DNA of 64,000 bases from CAZMCH01 sp964564735 (GTDB taxonomy: Bacteria > Poribacteria > DTPJ01). The position numbers were made by a program, and so were the translations under genes. The stretch is from positions 7,714 through 71,713 of the forward strand of contig CAZMCH010000012.1 in NCBI GenBank assembly GCA_964564735.1, read 5' to 3'. The notes beneath the pieces are model-generated. The model was not told where the DNA came from. It did no database searches and worked only from the letters and a program-made list of their open reading frames with translations. This document shows, in pieces, positions 20,101-28,102 of this stretch; within the stretch, counting starts at the first letter, position 1, and every line of letters begins with the position of its first letter.

Positions 20101-21500
20101 ACGTAACAAGCGAAACAGGTTTAAAAGCCAAGTTTAAGATTGAAAATATCGCTGAAGAAAATATGAAAGAAGACCCCGCTGGGAGTGGAAAATATACTGG
20201 CACTTATGTTATACGAGATGGCATTAATGTCAAAGACACTGTTGTAAATATCACATTGATCGATTCAGTAGGAAATTTTACCACAGATACAAGCCAAAAG
20301 ATTACAATTGATAATATAGCACCACATATTAACTCAATAAAAGTCAGCGGTTCGCCTGCACACAAGGGCAGTAAAATCATCATTGAAATACAGGGCGAAT
20401 CTGACGGAAAAGCAAGTTTCTCTATTGATGGTGCTGTGTCCGATCAACCAATGACAGAAAATACGGAAGGTAATTATATTGGTGAATATACTATACCTGA
20501 AGGGATAGATGTAATTGATGCAGTTGTTACAATCACTTTGAGTGATCTGGCAGGTAATAAAACATCAGATAAGACCCAGAAGGTAACAATTGATACTACT
20601 GCGCCAAAAATAACATCGCTTGACATTTCAGGAAGCCCAGCAAAAGTTAATGAGACTATCACAATAACGCTTATCAGTGAGGAGAAGGGCATAGCGCAAT
20701 TTTCAATCGCTGGTATTGCTGATAATATCCCGATGAATGAATCACCATTAGGAAAATATACCGGCAATTTTGTCGTAACAGAAGACAAAAGCGTCAATAA
20801 TGCAGTAGTTACTATAATATTAAAAGACAAAGTTGGTAATATCACAACAGATAAAAGTAAGACAATTAATATCATTCCATCTTGGGATGTAAATCGTGAT
20901 GGTTTTATTGATGTTTCTGATATAATTGCAATCAGTAATAGCTTTGGGCATAAAGGCAAGAGTGATGCTGATGTAAACGGAGATGGTGTTGTTAATATAC
21001 TTGACCTTGCTATTGTATGCAAGTATTTTAATCAATCTCAAACACCTACAGCCCCGAGTCTAGGATTGATGAAGCTAGATAGCTTACAGTTGGCAGAAAT
21101 AAAGAATCTCTATAATCAAATAAATTCAATTCCTAGTGATGATCCTGATATTTTGCTGACAAAAGAATTACTTGGTAGGATAATAGCAGAGAATATGCCA
21201 AAAATCGCAAACTCTCAACTTATGCAGAATTATCCAAATCCATTTAACCCAGAAACATGGATACCGTATCAATTGAAAGATGATAGCCAAGTTACAATAA
21301 AAATTTATTCTGTCTCGGGTGATCTCATCAGGAAACTTGATTTAGGGTATAAATCCGCTGGCATGTATATTGATCGTGATAAATCAGCATACTGGGACGG
21401 AAAAAATGAATTTGGAGAGCATGTATCCAGTGGAATATATTTCTATACTATCAAAGCAGGCGATTTTTCGGCAACAAAGAAAATGATCATAAGTAAATAG
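14121..21500 (+). CDS. Giant secreted mosaic protein with dockerin and type IX-like sorting domain
   Basis: The protein has 2459 residues from the ATG at 14121, which follows a GGTGG site. It has a signal peptide (ending near NNSYS). Order: an invasin-like Ig domain (about 25-140); two cadherin-like domains starting NTAPVLQPIGN and NQPPVLNPIGS (144-331); six choice-of-anchor-D/ASH repeats with the SLDFG...IYNDGN pattern (336-1013); seven YCF48/BNR-like propeller repeats with GWAVG...GTI (1022-1306); ten Ig-like repeats of about 90 residues, each opening with a variant of ITSV.I.GSPG..GG (1310-2250); a type I dockerin with two calcium loops, DVNRDGFIDVSD and DVNGDGVVNILD (2254-2310); and a C-terminal sorting domain with NPFNPETWIPYQL (2368-2459). 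It is probably exported and anchored outside, as an adhesin or scaffold. It is preceded by a long AT-rich promoter region. Confidence 0.93.
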   Translation: MYKDDINLRRGLIIPILFILMFMFSINNSYSDSIVSFNRPAKIVIVSGDMQSGISGQMLPEPLVIKLLDKNNMPSTFWNVTFKVIAGGGKVSWNYIKPATEIKVATNSQGIASANLTVGDTKAVNQVRAFFEDLTPVTFIATVGNTAPVLQPIGNKEVNEGASLKFKISATDVNIDDVLTFSTSTLPANSTFDHVTGIFTFNPNYTQAGVYNITFKVSDGFAEDSELVTITVKNVNQPPVLNPIGSRSVDEGNELAILVSANDPDGDVLIYSVLNIPTGATFDPSTRIFRWKPGFNVAPNGGFRNFNVIFMVKDPFGLSDTEEIIITVNDVQPLVPDIRVLPITFDNMPSLDFGITDVGNSSDRIFQIHNDGNENLNIANIKTSDGQFKFISYLKANSAPIDAIDPLVLQLLDENTIISYLNINSNFVPVTYSQQNTLMSINYPIIEPGKCLLIKAQFKPITIGLKQANFTIENNDPDEAIVIMKVRGTAMQTPEIRVSTNNIDFGNIQLGTSLTIPLTIYNDGNGALTINSITIDDTQFTVSQYSEVSPSSSITVNVKFTPTSVGEKTSTLRISSNDPDEAIVLVTLKGNAFRLPTPEISVTPTSISFGDVDVGKSLTKTFQINNTGDAILNISSITSSNNQFVVLNSSNVPVGSQVTISVRFTPATAGAKAGLLTINSNDLDEPAVVVSVQGTGVVVPQPNIRVSPTSIDFGDVVLGESLIKYLNIYNDGSTVLQITSITSNNSRFTILDNSTGIYSGGVVQIRVKFEPQVLGSVSGLITIASNDPDEPSKQIAIKGKGINPPSALIRLLPTSLDFGQVQVTKSLTKEYRIYNDGTTTLNITNITSNNDQFIPIFIDMLSIAPNNYVIATVRFAPGSVGLKTGTINVFSNDPNNPTKALPVQGTGFVTNVPDIAVMPMSLDFGEVEINQTIVSGFYIYNNGNALLQISSITSNNTQFSIITSTTSIEPDYMAPVAVRFSPNSIGTKSGKITILSNDPDHPSVEVMVYGDGIYPGLPAIGVWKQIKQTGILNDLNDVFFTDSNRGWIAGYDGTILYSSNAGESWLPQFSGTSRSLDGIFFTDNSNGWAVGQYGTALRTSNGGNNWSFLNMNINNSLKSIVFTELSRAWTVGDSGTVIRYNGSSWTRQTSNTSFDLMDVDFVNSSQGWAVGGFGTIIRTVDGGQNWLTQLSNTSYALNGVDFVNSYEGWAVGSGGIILHTQNGGQTWSPQTSNANFNTLTDVFFLNSVTGWAVGWNGTILYTVNGGQNWVRIDSGVTENLHAVYFIGPDQGWIVGANGTILRYVPGLPSSITSVSVAGSPANSGGSITITAVGQSRNTAKFSIAGVVSNVSMIENPPGTYTGVYNIPQDSTINITDATVTVTLTNKYGQIATNTSQKVTIDTVSMIESAGVTPNMLKAGDTVIVTASGESGGVTRFTIEGVISDVYMTETPYTSGKYIGEYRIPQGTNTTNAKVTVKLTDKLGNSATKEAGLVTIDTVAQIGAISITGSPAGLGKTITVTMTGEAKGTARFGIKDLVASVLMTETSTGVYTGNYTAKQGDNVKNALVTVSLIDALGNTATKDGGYVTADALCIIDLSTISGSPGRAGGSIKVDIVGDPNGSAKFSIDGIAGENALVESPVGSGKYTGNYIIPANINVTNAVVTITLVDAFGNIALDTSKKVTIDNIVPEITSVEILGSPGRVGGKITVSIIGEPNAKAKFRIENIADENMQEQPIGSGKYTGSYSVLSGINVQDAIVTITLLDSAGNFSTDSSKKITIDNIPPKITSVNVTGSPGRVGGKIEVSMIGEPNGTAKFNIGNILDNSMTEEPVGSGKYVGFYVIPSNVNTKDAVVLVTLTDLAGNSSTDSSKKATIDNTPPKITSVVVEGSPGSAGGKITINAYSELYADAKFKIEGVTEADMIETPASSGKYVGTYTIQEGISVKDAIVTVTITDSAGNIASNTSQKVTIDSTVPKVESVEITGSPGKAGGKIVVNVTSETGLKAKFKIENIAEENMKEDPAGSGKYTGTYVIRDGINVKDTVVNITLIDSVGNFTTDTSQKITIDNIAPHINSIKVSGSPAHKGSKIIIEIQGESDGKASFSIDGAVSDQPMTENTEGNYIGEYTIPEGIDVIDAVVTITLSDLAGNKTSDKTQKVTIDTTAPKITSLDISGSPAKVNETITITLISEEKGIAQFSIAGIADNIPMNESPLGKYTGNFVVTEDKSVNNAVVTIILKDKVGNITTDKSKTINIIPSWDVNRDGFIDVSDIIAISNSFGHKGKSDADVNGDGVVNILDLAIVCKYFNQSQTPTAPSLGLMKLDSLQLAEIKNLYNQINSIPSDDPDILLTKELLGRIIAENMPKIANSQLMQNYPNPFNPETWIPYQLKDDSQVTIKIYSVSGDLIRKLDLGYKSAGMYIDRDKSAYWDGKNEFGEHVSSGIYFYTIKAGDFSATKKMIISK
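18895..20120 (+). repeat. Tandem Ig-like coding repeats in the giant gene
   Basis: The central repeats of about 280 bases each retain visible nucleotide similarity, for example around AGGTAGTCCGGGACG, TTAGGCAGTCCGGGACG and GGAAGCCCGGGTCG, each followed by a GG(A/C)GGAAA(A/G)ATTA-type segment. This indicates fairly recent internal duplication, most evident for repeats four to eight. Confidence 0.7.
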
Positions 21501-21548
21501 TTACAGTTTTTTTCATTGTCTAGGAAATTATATTATTGTGCATTAATT

Positions 21549-21600
21549 GTAGCTCAGCATTTCAGCTAGAAGGGAAAACCAAGCTGAAAGCTTGGGCTAC
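21549..21600. repeat. REP-like hairpin between convergent genes
   Basis: GTAGCTCAGCATTTCAGCT and AGCTGAAAGCTTGGGCTAC are imperfect 19-base inverted arms around a 14-base loop. It lies between the stop codons of two convergent genes and can serve as a two-way terminator. The sequence has the look of a REP-type palindromic repeat. Confidence 0.65.
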
Positions 21601-21616
21601 AATGCACACCATTTTA

Positions 21617-22885
21617 TTAACTGATAAAGTCGTTTATAACTTCACGAGTCAATTTGACCCATCTTGCCATTCGTTCAGGCTCATGCGAAAGAGTATGAAC
21701 ATCCTTCATAACTATCTCGATATTGCAGTCCTTGGCGGTTGTAAGAGTAGTGCGTATATCATTTCGGATAACGTCATCATCAAACTTCTTGGTGCTTATA
21801 TATGACGGATTTGGCTTACGTGAATAAACGTAATTTCTTCCAAGTTCACTAGCCATATATTCTTCATCACACCAAGGAGATATTGAAACGCTTCTAAGAT
21901 TCGGAATCTTTTTAAGGACATTCCACCTATTATGCACAGGTTCACAGCACCCATAATAACATAAACCAAATTTTTCTACGACAGCAAGTTGATAAGGAAA
22001 TATAAACTCAGCGAACAATTCAGGTCCGACACCGACAGTCTCCTGAGATTCTGAAAGCACCCATAGGTCTTTCAGTCTTACTGGATCGCCTTCTTTCCAG
22101 TCTGATTGCGGTAATTCTCGGCAATGCCCTCTACTACCAGAACCTATATAATCATTCTCGTTATTGAGTGAAAGCAGATTCTCTTTTTCAAGCCATTCTG
22201 CAAAGGCAATATGATCATCACGCAAAAACGCCATAAATTGATGAAGCCCTTCTGGGTCGTCATACATAAATAACATTAATTGCTCTAATCCGATATGCTG
22301 TATGGCTGTCCAAGTCATGCCAACCGTCCACCAAAATCCACCACGAATTTTGACAGGCAAAATATCTTTGAATACTTCTTCAAGATGCGCTTTCCATGCC
22401 AGAGTTGCTTCTCGATTGACAGTATATGTTCGAGGATGCAGTTTTTCCATATCTCTTTTAATATCTTTGATGGGAGGGTCCCAACGATAGCTTGATAATT
22501 CAGTTCCACTATTGCCATGCTCAAATTTTATATCGACACCGTATCCACTAACCCCAACATTCCAGTTGCATGTAATATAAGGCTCAACGACATTATCATC
22601 ATCAATGTTTTCGTAATGATAGATCGTTCTTAGAAATCCATGCTCAATTCCTTTTGCCCAACCTTCTTGGCACTTTGTAACTGAACCCGGAACGAGATCA
22701 TTAAGAGCAAGTCCTGATTCTATCAATACTAATGGTCTTGTTTTTTCAAGCGAATTGTGTTTTAGCCATAATTCACGACGTTCAGTGTTTTTTGGACTAT
22801 TGGCTATCTCCAATATACGTTTTGCCAGATCACGAAGTATATCAAGATCAGATGGAATAACTTTCCATTGAGGATTTTCTGCCAT
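21617..22885 (-). CDS. Uroporphyrinogen decarboxylase-like TIM-barrel protein
   Basis: This 422-residue protein resembles the URO-D/corrinoid-methyltransferase superfamily, in particular an uncharacterised branch with WWTVGMTW, LMLFMYDDPEGLHQFMAFLRDD, SQETVGVGPELFAEFIFPYQ and the Cys-containing segment CYYGCCEPVHNRW. The histidine and cysteines could hold zinc, as in methyltransferases of this fold. No haem-synthesis neighbours are present. Its substrate is unknown; demethylation of a methylated compound is an inference. It is leftward and convergent with the giant gene. Confidence 0.75.
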   Translation of the reverse strand: MAENPQWKVIPSDLDILRDLAKRILEIANSPKNTERRELWLKHNSLEKTRPLVLIESGLALNDLVPGSVTKCQEGWAKGIEHGFLRTIYHYENIDDDNVVEPYITCNWNVGVSGYGVDIKFEHGNSGTELSSYRWDPPIKDIKRDMEKLHPRTYTVNREATLAWKAHLEEVFKDILPVKIRGGFWWTVGMTWTAIQHIGLEQLMLFMYDDPEGLHQFMAFLRDDHIAFAEWLEKENLLSLNNENDYIGSGSRGHCRELPQSDWKEGDPVRLKDLWVLSESQETVGVGPELFAEFIFPYQLAVVEKFGLCYYGCCEPVHNRWNVLKKIPNLRSVSISPWCDEEYMASELGRNYVYSRKPNPSYISTKKFDDDVIRNDIRTTLTTAKDCNIEIVMKDVHTLSHEPERMARWVKLTREVINDFIS

Positions 22886-22989
22886 ATATATTTCCTTTCT
22901 TTGAATTGTATCAATTAAATTATAAAACAGTTTTTATGTAATTATTATAGCATATTTTGAAATGTAAGATAAACATGATTCAATAAAAG

Positions 22990-23641
22990 TGATTCACCCT
23001 CAGTTTTTTTATACTTCATAGAAACACGCATTATCTAACATCCAGAAGGGATCAAGCCTGAAATGAATCCAAGAATCTCGCAGTTTTTCTTTAATTATAC
23101 GTATCAATGAGAACCCCTTTCTGTAATAGCTTGAACATCTGTAAACTGACTTCTCATATAGAATCAGTATCATACCCATACTGATTATCACCAATAAAAA
23201 TAGCAACTCAAACCTGTCTTGCTCTGTGTCCTTTAACACTAATTCCTTGAACTCAAACAACGATTTAAGGTCCCTGAAACTTTCTTCTATCTGCGTTCTT
23301 TTCTTGTAAAGCAAACTCAGAGTATCATCTATACTAGACACTACAAAGTATGGTTCATCTTCGTCTGATGGATTCACAGAGCAAGATTGGAACAATAGAG
23401 ATTAACCTTTATCTGCTTTTTGATATGATAATACATATCTTTGAAATATTCTTGGATTGTTTGTATCATTCTATCAGGATTGATTATTTTTTTCATAGCA
23501 TATCCTCCAATACTTTCATGGTAAAATAAATAGTAAAATAACAGGATATGCTATTTTTTTGTTTATTTTCAATACTTTCTTACATATTCACATCTCAAAA
23601 CATTGCAGTATCTTTATCGTATAAAAACTGAGGGTGAATCA
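22990..23641 (-). mobile_element. Internally deleted IS4-family element
   Basis: The 652-bp element is bounded by inverted ends TGATTCACCCTCAG... (22990-23014) and the matching ...CTGAGGGTGAATCA (23619-23641). The ends differ only in the length of one T-run. If the repeat is taken to start at GATTCACC, the flanks share AGT as a possible short target duplication. The only coding content is a transposase with its centre removed, so it cannot move on its own. It could be mobilised by a full-length relative elsewhere. Confidence 0.85.
23009..23496 (-). pseudogene. IS4-family transposase remnant (internal deletion and frameshift)
   Basis: Reading leftwards from an ATG at 23496 after a GGAGG site, the first 31 codons (MKKIINPDRMIQTIQEYF...) look like a transposase N-terminus. 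The frame then ends at a TGA. A different frame (about 23395-23009) continues with the C-terminal 120 residues, including YKKRTQIEESFRDLK, an exact match to the Y-2-R-3-E-6-K signature of IS4 transposases. About two thirds of a normal transposase is missing, including the aspartate motifs. Confidence 0.88.
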
Positions 23642-23777
23642 GTCTTCAGTTTTTATTTGCTTTCTATTATTATCTTTTATTATAATAGTTATCTGTTAAT
23701 CTTCTTTTTTTGATGCTAATTTCCATTAAGGATATTATAAAGTATTATCTATTAACCATATTTTAGGAGGGAATTAA

Positions 23778-24452
23778 ATGAGTATAAATGATTTAGAGAA
23801 TCGCTGGTTTCCACCATCGCCACACAAAGAGGCTGTATTAGAATTTCTTAATAAGGGAAGGGCTCATATTGAAGAACGGGGTCATAATGTTCCACCACTT
23901 CTTGTCTTTGAGGACGGCGGAGTGATGGAACTCCCAAAGGCACGCTATAAAAATGGTAATTTCTCGCCGGATGAATCCTCTTCAGCCTCAAGGCAGACAA
24001 ATTATAGCGATGTTTGTGGTAATATTGACGAACTTAAAAGGCTTTTACAGGCACAGCCTGAACTTGCAAAGTCTGATCCATCAAGGCTTTTTGGGTTTAT
24101 TGATGATGTATGCTATTTACTCTCTCGTATGCAAAGACGACAGGAAACTTACAAATCTGCTGCTGATTCTTCTGCCAAAGTAATTGAAAAAATGCAGAAA
24201 ATAGAAGGACCAAATGTAAATGAAGCCTACGAAAAATCCGAAATACTAAAAAATGCCATTAATGAAAATTGTGATAAATTGCCAGAAAAAATAGAAGAAT
24301 TGTTTAATCTTGCAGAGGATATAAGGGATGTCGCTAATAGAATGGAGCAAAACGTCCTTTATCCATTTCGCGACCTTTTTATAGAACTTGGCGAAATATA
24401 TTATCAAGTTAGAGGCAGTAGGGCTTGGGAAAATAGAAAAGAAAATAAATGA
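23778..24452 (+). CDS. Hypothetical protein, mostly helical
   Basis: This 224-residue soluble protein of no recognised family has a short N-terminal region (ENRWFPPSPHKEAVLEFLNKG). The middle is Pro/Gly-containing, and the C-terminal half (about 75-215) is helical and highly charged, with coiled-coil character. There is no signal peptide or membrane segment. A good AGGAGGG ribosome-binding site supports the start. It sits between the IS4 remnant and the fucosidase. No function is proposed. Confidence 0.65.
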   Translation: MSINDLENRWFPPSPHKEAVLEFLNKGRAHIEERGHNVPPLLVFEDGGVMELPKARYKNGNFSPDESSSASRQTNYSDVCGNIDELKRLLQAQPELAKSDPSRLFGFIDDVCYLLSRMQRRQETYKSAADSSAKVIEKMQKIEGPNVNEAYEKSEILKNAINENCDKLPEKIEELFNLAEDIRDVANRMEQNVLYPFRDLFIELGEIYYQVRGSRAWENRKENK

Positions 24453-24545
24453 TTTCTTATTTATTGGCTGAAAAAGATTAATCCTCATCCATTAATTGAG
24501 TTCAAGATAACCCATTTCTGTTGCTTTGGCAGGAAAGGTATAGAT

Positions 24546-25970
24546 ATGAAAAATTTAATAAAACTCTTGTGTATATTTACTTTTATTTCTTTATTTATAG
24601 CATGTCAATTCTCTTGGTCAGGAGACTCTGAATTAGATAAAAGAGAATTACCTGCTTGGTATCAAGATGCAAAGCTAGGGATCTTTATTCATTGGGGTAT
24701 ATATTCTGTTCCTGCCTTTGCTAAGGGAAATATCACATTTGAGGAAGCGACAAAGACATTCGCCTTTGATAAATGGTTTTTCAATAATCCTTATTCTGCA
24801 TGGTATTTGAATTCTATGAAGATCGTTGGAAGTCCAACTTATGAATACCATTTGGCGACTTATGGAAAAGATTTTCTTTATGAGAACTTTGTTGTTGATT
24901 TTAATAAATCCATAGAAAATTGGGACCCAAACTCTTGGGCAACCTTATTTAAGGAAGCAGGCGCAAAATATGTGGTTCTTACAACAAAACACCATGATGG
25001 ATTTTTGTTGTGGCATAGTGAAACACCTAATCCGTTTATAACTAATTATCAAGCATCACGAAATATAGTTGCAGAACTCACCGATGCAGTGCGTAATCAA
25101 AATTTGGCTATGGGATTATACTATTCTAGTGGATTAGATTGGACATTCAAAACTGAGCCAATTACAGATATAATGAGTTTTTTTACAAACATCCCACAAC
25201 AACAAGAATATATCAAATATATAGATACTCATTGGCGAGAGCTTATAAAACGCTATAAACCAGAAATACTTTGGGCAGATATTGGAAGTCCAAATGACTT
25301 TGATGCAGAATCCATGATTAAATATTACTATGATGTAGTTCCAAAAGGTGTGGTCAATGATCGACACAAAAATATGTTAACTGCTCAAGGTATTGTTTCT
25401 GCTGTTCACTATGACTTTCTCACTCCTGAATATACTGTATTTCCTAATATTAATCCAAAAAAATGGGAAAGCACACGAGGCATAGGATTGGATTTTTCTT
25501 ATAATAAATTTGAAGATGAAAAAGATTATCTTTCGATAAACGAGCTTGTGGACATGCTTGTTGATATTGTGAGTAAAAATGGAAACTTATTGTTAGGTGT
25601 TGCACCTCGTCCAGATGGTTCTATACCAGAAGCACAAATACAGAGGATATTAGGTCTTGGTGCATGGCTTAAAATTAATGGTGAAGCAATTTATGGTAGT
25701 CGTTGCTGGGAACGTGCAGAGGGAATGACTTCAAATGGTATTCCAGTGCGATTTACTCAGAATAATGGTAATCTTTATGTCATTTTACTAGAAAAACCGA
25801 AGAATTTAAGTATAATCATCCCGAAATTAAAAATAGACTCAAAGTCAAAAATACATTTGTTGGGAATAGAAGAAGTATTAACATGGAATCAAGAAGGGGA
25901 GGATTTAGTTATTCAATTCCCCGAAGTCTATCCTGAATCTGAGGCTTATGTTCTGAGAGTAAATTATTAA
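24546..25970 (+). CDS. GH29 alpha-L-fucosidase, lipoprotein
   Basis: This 474-residue glycoside hydrolase family 29 enzyme removes alpha-L-fucose from glycans. A lipoprotein signal (MKNLIKLLCIFTFISLFIAC) ends at a lipobox cysteine at residue 20, so it is membrane-anchored outside the cytoplasm. Family motifs are WYQDAKLGIFIHWGIYSVPAF, YVVLTTKHHDGFLLW, and ILWADIG, which occupies the site of the nucleophile aspartate. The late motif KNGNLLLGVAPRPDGSIPE is also typical. Length is normal. It begins a rightward set of glycan-catabolic genes running to 30819. Confidence 0.93.
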   Translation: MKNLIKLLCIFTFISLFIACQFSWSGDSELDKRELPAWYQDAKLGIFIHWGIYSVPAFAKGNITFEEATKTFAFDKWFFNNPYSAWYLNSMKIVGSPTYEYHLATYGKDFLYENFVVDFNKSIENWDPNSWATLFKEAGAKYVVLTTKHHDGFLLWHSETPNPFITNYQASRNIVAELTDAVRNQNLAMGLYYSSGLDWTFKTEPITDIMSFFTNIPQQQEYIKYIDTHWRELIKRYKPEILWADIGSPNDFDAESMIKYYYDVVPKGVVNDRHKNMLTAQGIVSAVHYDFLTPEYTVFPNINPKKWESTRGIGLDFSYNKFEDEKDYLSINELVDMLVDIVSKNGNLLLGVAPRPDGSIPEAQIQRILGLGAWLKINGEAIYGSRCWERAEGMTSNGIPVRFTQNNGNLYVILLEKPKNLSIIIPKLKIDSKSKIHLLGIEEVLTWNQEGEDLVIQFPEVYPESEAYVLRVNY

Positions 25971-26110
25971 CAATGCCTAAATCATTGTCAAAATGTTTAT
26001 TGATGTTTATTTCCAACTATTGTATAATGCGATTATGAAATGAAATATTCATATCACGTTGGCATGTTTTGCCTGATTGATAAAAGCGTCCTAAACATAA
26101 GGAGATCATA

Positions 26111-27046
26111 ATGCAAAGCTATTTAACAGGTTTGATCGCCGCTACGCATACACCAATGAATAATAATGGAAGTCTTAATCTTGATGTCATCGAAAAACAG
26201 GCTGAATCACTTATAGCAAATGGTGTTAATGGTGCGTTTATCTGTGGAACAAATGGCGAGGGATTGTCATTAACGACTGCAGAACGAATGGATGTTGCGG
26301 AAAGATGGGTAAATGTCGCAGGCAAAAATCTTGATATAATTGTCCATGTCGGGCATAATAGCATTTACGACAGTAAAGTTTTGGCAGAACACGCTCAAAA
26401 GATCGGTGCAAATTCGATCGCTTCAGTCAGCCCTTCGTTTTTTAAACCTAAAAATGCAGAGGAACTGGCGGATATATGCGCCATGATTGCCGAATCCGCA
26501 CCAAAACTACCATTTTATTACTATCATATACCTGCTTTATCAGGGGTAGATATTCCAATGATTGCATTTTTGCGACAGGGAAAGAAAAAAATACCAACTC
26601 TTAACGGTATTAAGTTCTCTCATACAGACATAATGGATTTTGCAGAATGTATATCTTTTGATAATGAAAAATATAATATTCTATTCGGAAAAGATGAAAT
26701 TTTGCTTTCGGCAATGGTTTTTGGGGCTAGTGGTGCAGTTGGTAGCACTTACAACTTTTCTGCCCCGCTTTATCATATAATAATGACCGAATTTCAGGCT
26801 GGAGAAATTGAGTCTGCACGTTTAGATCAAATCAAAGCTATTGAAATGGTCTCAATATTGGTAAAGTATGGAGGGATTTCTGCTGGGAAAGCTATTATGA
26901 AAATGATCGGCGTTGATTGTGGTCCTGTTCGTCCACCTTTGCGAAATTTGACTAATGAGCAATATGATAAATTATATGAAGAATTATCAAATGTGAACTT
27001 CTTTTCATATTGTTCTGTGCAATCAAGAAATGATCTGTTTAAATAA
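26111..27046 (+). CDS. DHDPS/NanA-family aldolase (N-acetylneuraminate lyase-like)
   Basis: This 311-residue class I pyruvate aldolase is of the DapA/NanA family. The pyruvate-binding motif GTNGE is at residues 46-50. The catalytic tyrosine lies in YYYHIP (Y138), and the Schiff-base lysine in NGIKFSH (K168). The C-terminal segment GVDCGPVRPP matches N-acetylneuraminate lyases better than dihydrodipicolinate synthases. The reaction would be cleavage of sialic acid or a related 2-keto acid to pyruvate. A clear AAGGAG ribosome-binding site precedes the ATG. It lies 14 bases before the next oxidoreductase start, suggesting co-translation. Confidence 0.9.
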   Translation: MQSYLTGLIAATHTPMNNNGSLNLDVIEKQAESLIANGVNGAFICGTNGEGLSLTTAERMDVAERWVNVAGKNLDIIVHVGHNSIYDSKVLAEHAQKIGANSIASVSPSFFKPKNAEELADICAMIAESAPKLPFYYYHIPALSGVDIPMIAFLRQGKKKIPTLNGIKFSHTDIMDFAECISFDNEKYNILFGKDEILLSAMVFGASGAVGSTYNFSAPLYHIIMTEFQAGEIESARLDQIKAIEMVSILVKYGGISAGKAIMKMIGVDCGPVRPPLRNLTNEQYDKLYEELSNVNFFSYCSVQSRNDLFK

Positions 27047-27060
27047 TGGAGGCTGACTCA

Positions 27061-28086
27061 ATGAAAAGAAAATTGAAGCTGGGTGTTTTGGGCTGCGGAT
27101 TCTGGGCAAAATACCAAATCTCTGGATGGAAGGAACTCGATAGAGTGGAGATAGTTGCCATTTATAATAGAACTCGGTCAAAAGCTGAAGATTATGCGAA
27201 ATATTTTGATGTGCCAAAAGTATATGATACGCCTGAAGAGATGATGGCTGATGATGAAATTGATTTTGTTGATATTATCACTGATGCTTCTGTTCATTCA
27301 GAACTTGTGCATCTTTCTGCGAAATATAAAAAGCCTGTAATATGCCAAAAACCTATGGCACTTTCTCTTGAGGAAGGCAAGTCAATGGTAGAAGCATGTA
27401 AAAATGCAGGTATTCCATTTATGATTCATGAAAATTGGCGTTGGCAGACACCTATCCGCAATGTAAAGGCAGTCATGGATTCTGGTGTGATAGGCAAACC
27501 TCTAAGATGTAATCTCTATTGGAATAATAGCTTTCCTGTTTTTGAGAATCAGCCATTTCTTGCAAAAATTGAGCAATTGATAATAGCTGATCTTGGGATT
27601 CATATTCTTGATACAGCCAGATTTTTCTTTGGCGAAGCACAGGAGTTATATTGCAAAATATCAAAGGTCAATAAAAATATTGTTGGCGAGGATATGGCTA
27701 CAATAATGATGCAGATGGGTAATGTAACATGTCTTGTGCAGATTTGTTATAGTTCCATATTAGAAGATGAGAAATTTCCACAGACCTATGCGCTTATAGA
27801 AGGAGAACAGGGTTCTATTAAGCTAGGTCTGGATTATCGGGTAAGTGTAACGACAAGAGAAGGAACTTATTCGGTCTATAAACCACCGCCTAAATATTCA
27901 TGGGTTAACCCTGACTATGAGGTTGTCCAATCAAGCATTGTTGCAACAAATAAGAACTGGGTAGATTCATTTCTCGCAGGAAAAGAACCCGAAACATCGG
28001 GAGAAGATAACCTAAAAACATTAGAATTAGTCTATTCTGCTTATGAATCAGCTAAAACAGGGAAAGCTATAAAAATAGGACAATAG
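27061..28086 (+). CDS. Gfo/Idh/MocA family oxidoreductase
   Basis: A 341-residue NAD(P)-dependent oxidoreductase. The start is placed at 27061 because GGAGG lies 8 bases before it; the earlier in-frame ATG at 27046 would contain that site. The dinucleotide loop is GVLGCGFWA. The family motif reads QKPMA, keeping the catalytic lysine. GIHILDTARFFFG supplies the active-site histidine and aspartate. The gene is packed between the NanA-like aldolase and the sulfatase (16 bases), so it probably oxidises a sugar released by this cluster. Confidence 0.92.
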   Translation: MKRKLKLGVLGCGFWAKYQISGWKELDRVEIVAIYNRTRSKAEDYAKYFDVPKVYDTPEEMMADDEIDFVDIITDASVHSELVHLSAKYKKPVICQKPMALSLEEGKSMVEACKNAGIPFMIHENWRWQTPIRNVKAVMDSGVIGKPLRCNLYWNNSFPVFENQPFLAKIEQLIIADLGIHILDTARFFFGEAQELYCKISKVNKNIVGEDMATIMMQMGNVTCLVQICYSSILEDEKFPQTYALIEGEQGSIKLGLDYRVSVTTREGTYSVYKPPPKYSWVNPDYEVVQSSIVATNKNWVDSFLAGKEPETSGEDNLKTLELVYSAYESAKTGKAIKIGQ

Positions 28087-28102
28087 AAGGAGTAATTTAT
28101 AT

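Noticed and set aside
18895..20120. Regular repeats considered as a CRISPR-like array
   Set aside because: The repeat unit is about 280 bases, in frame, and encodes Ig-like domains; there are no short identical repeats with unique spacers.
20474..21022. Long leftward open frame (182 codons) opposite the giant gene
   Set aside because: It mirrors the Ig-like coding repeats; several similar antisense frames occur at equivalent positions in other repeats, as expected from periodic codons.
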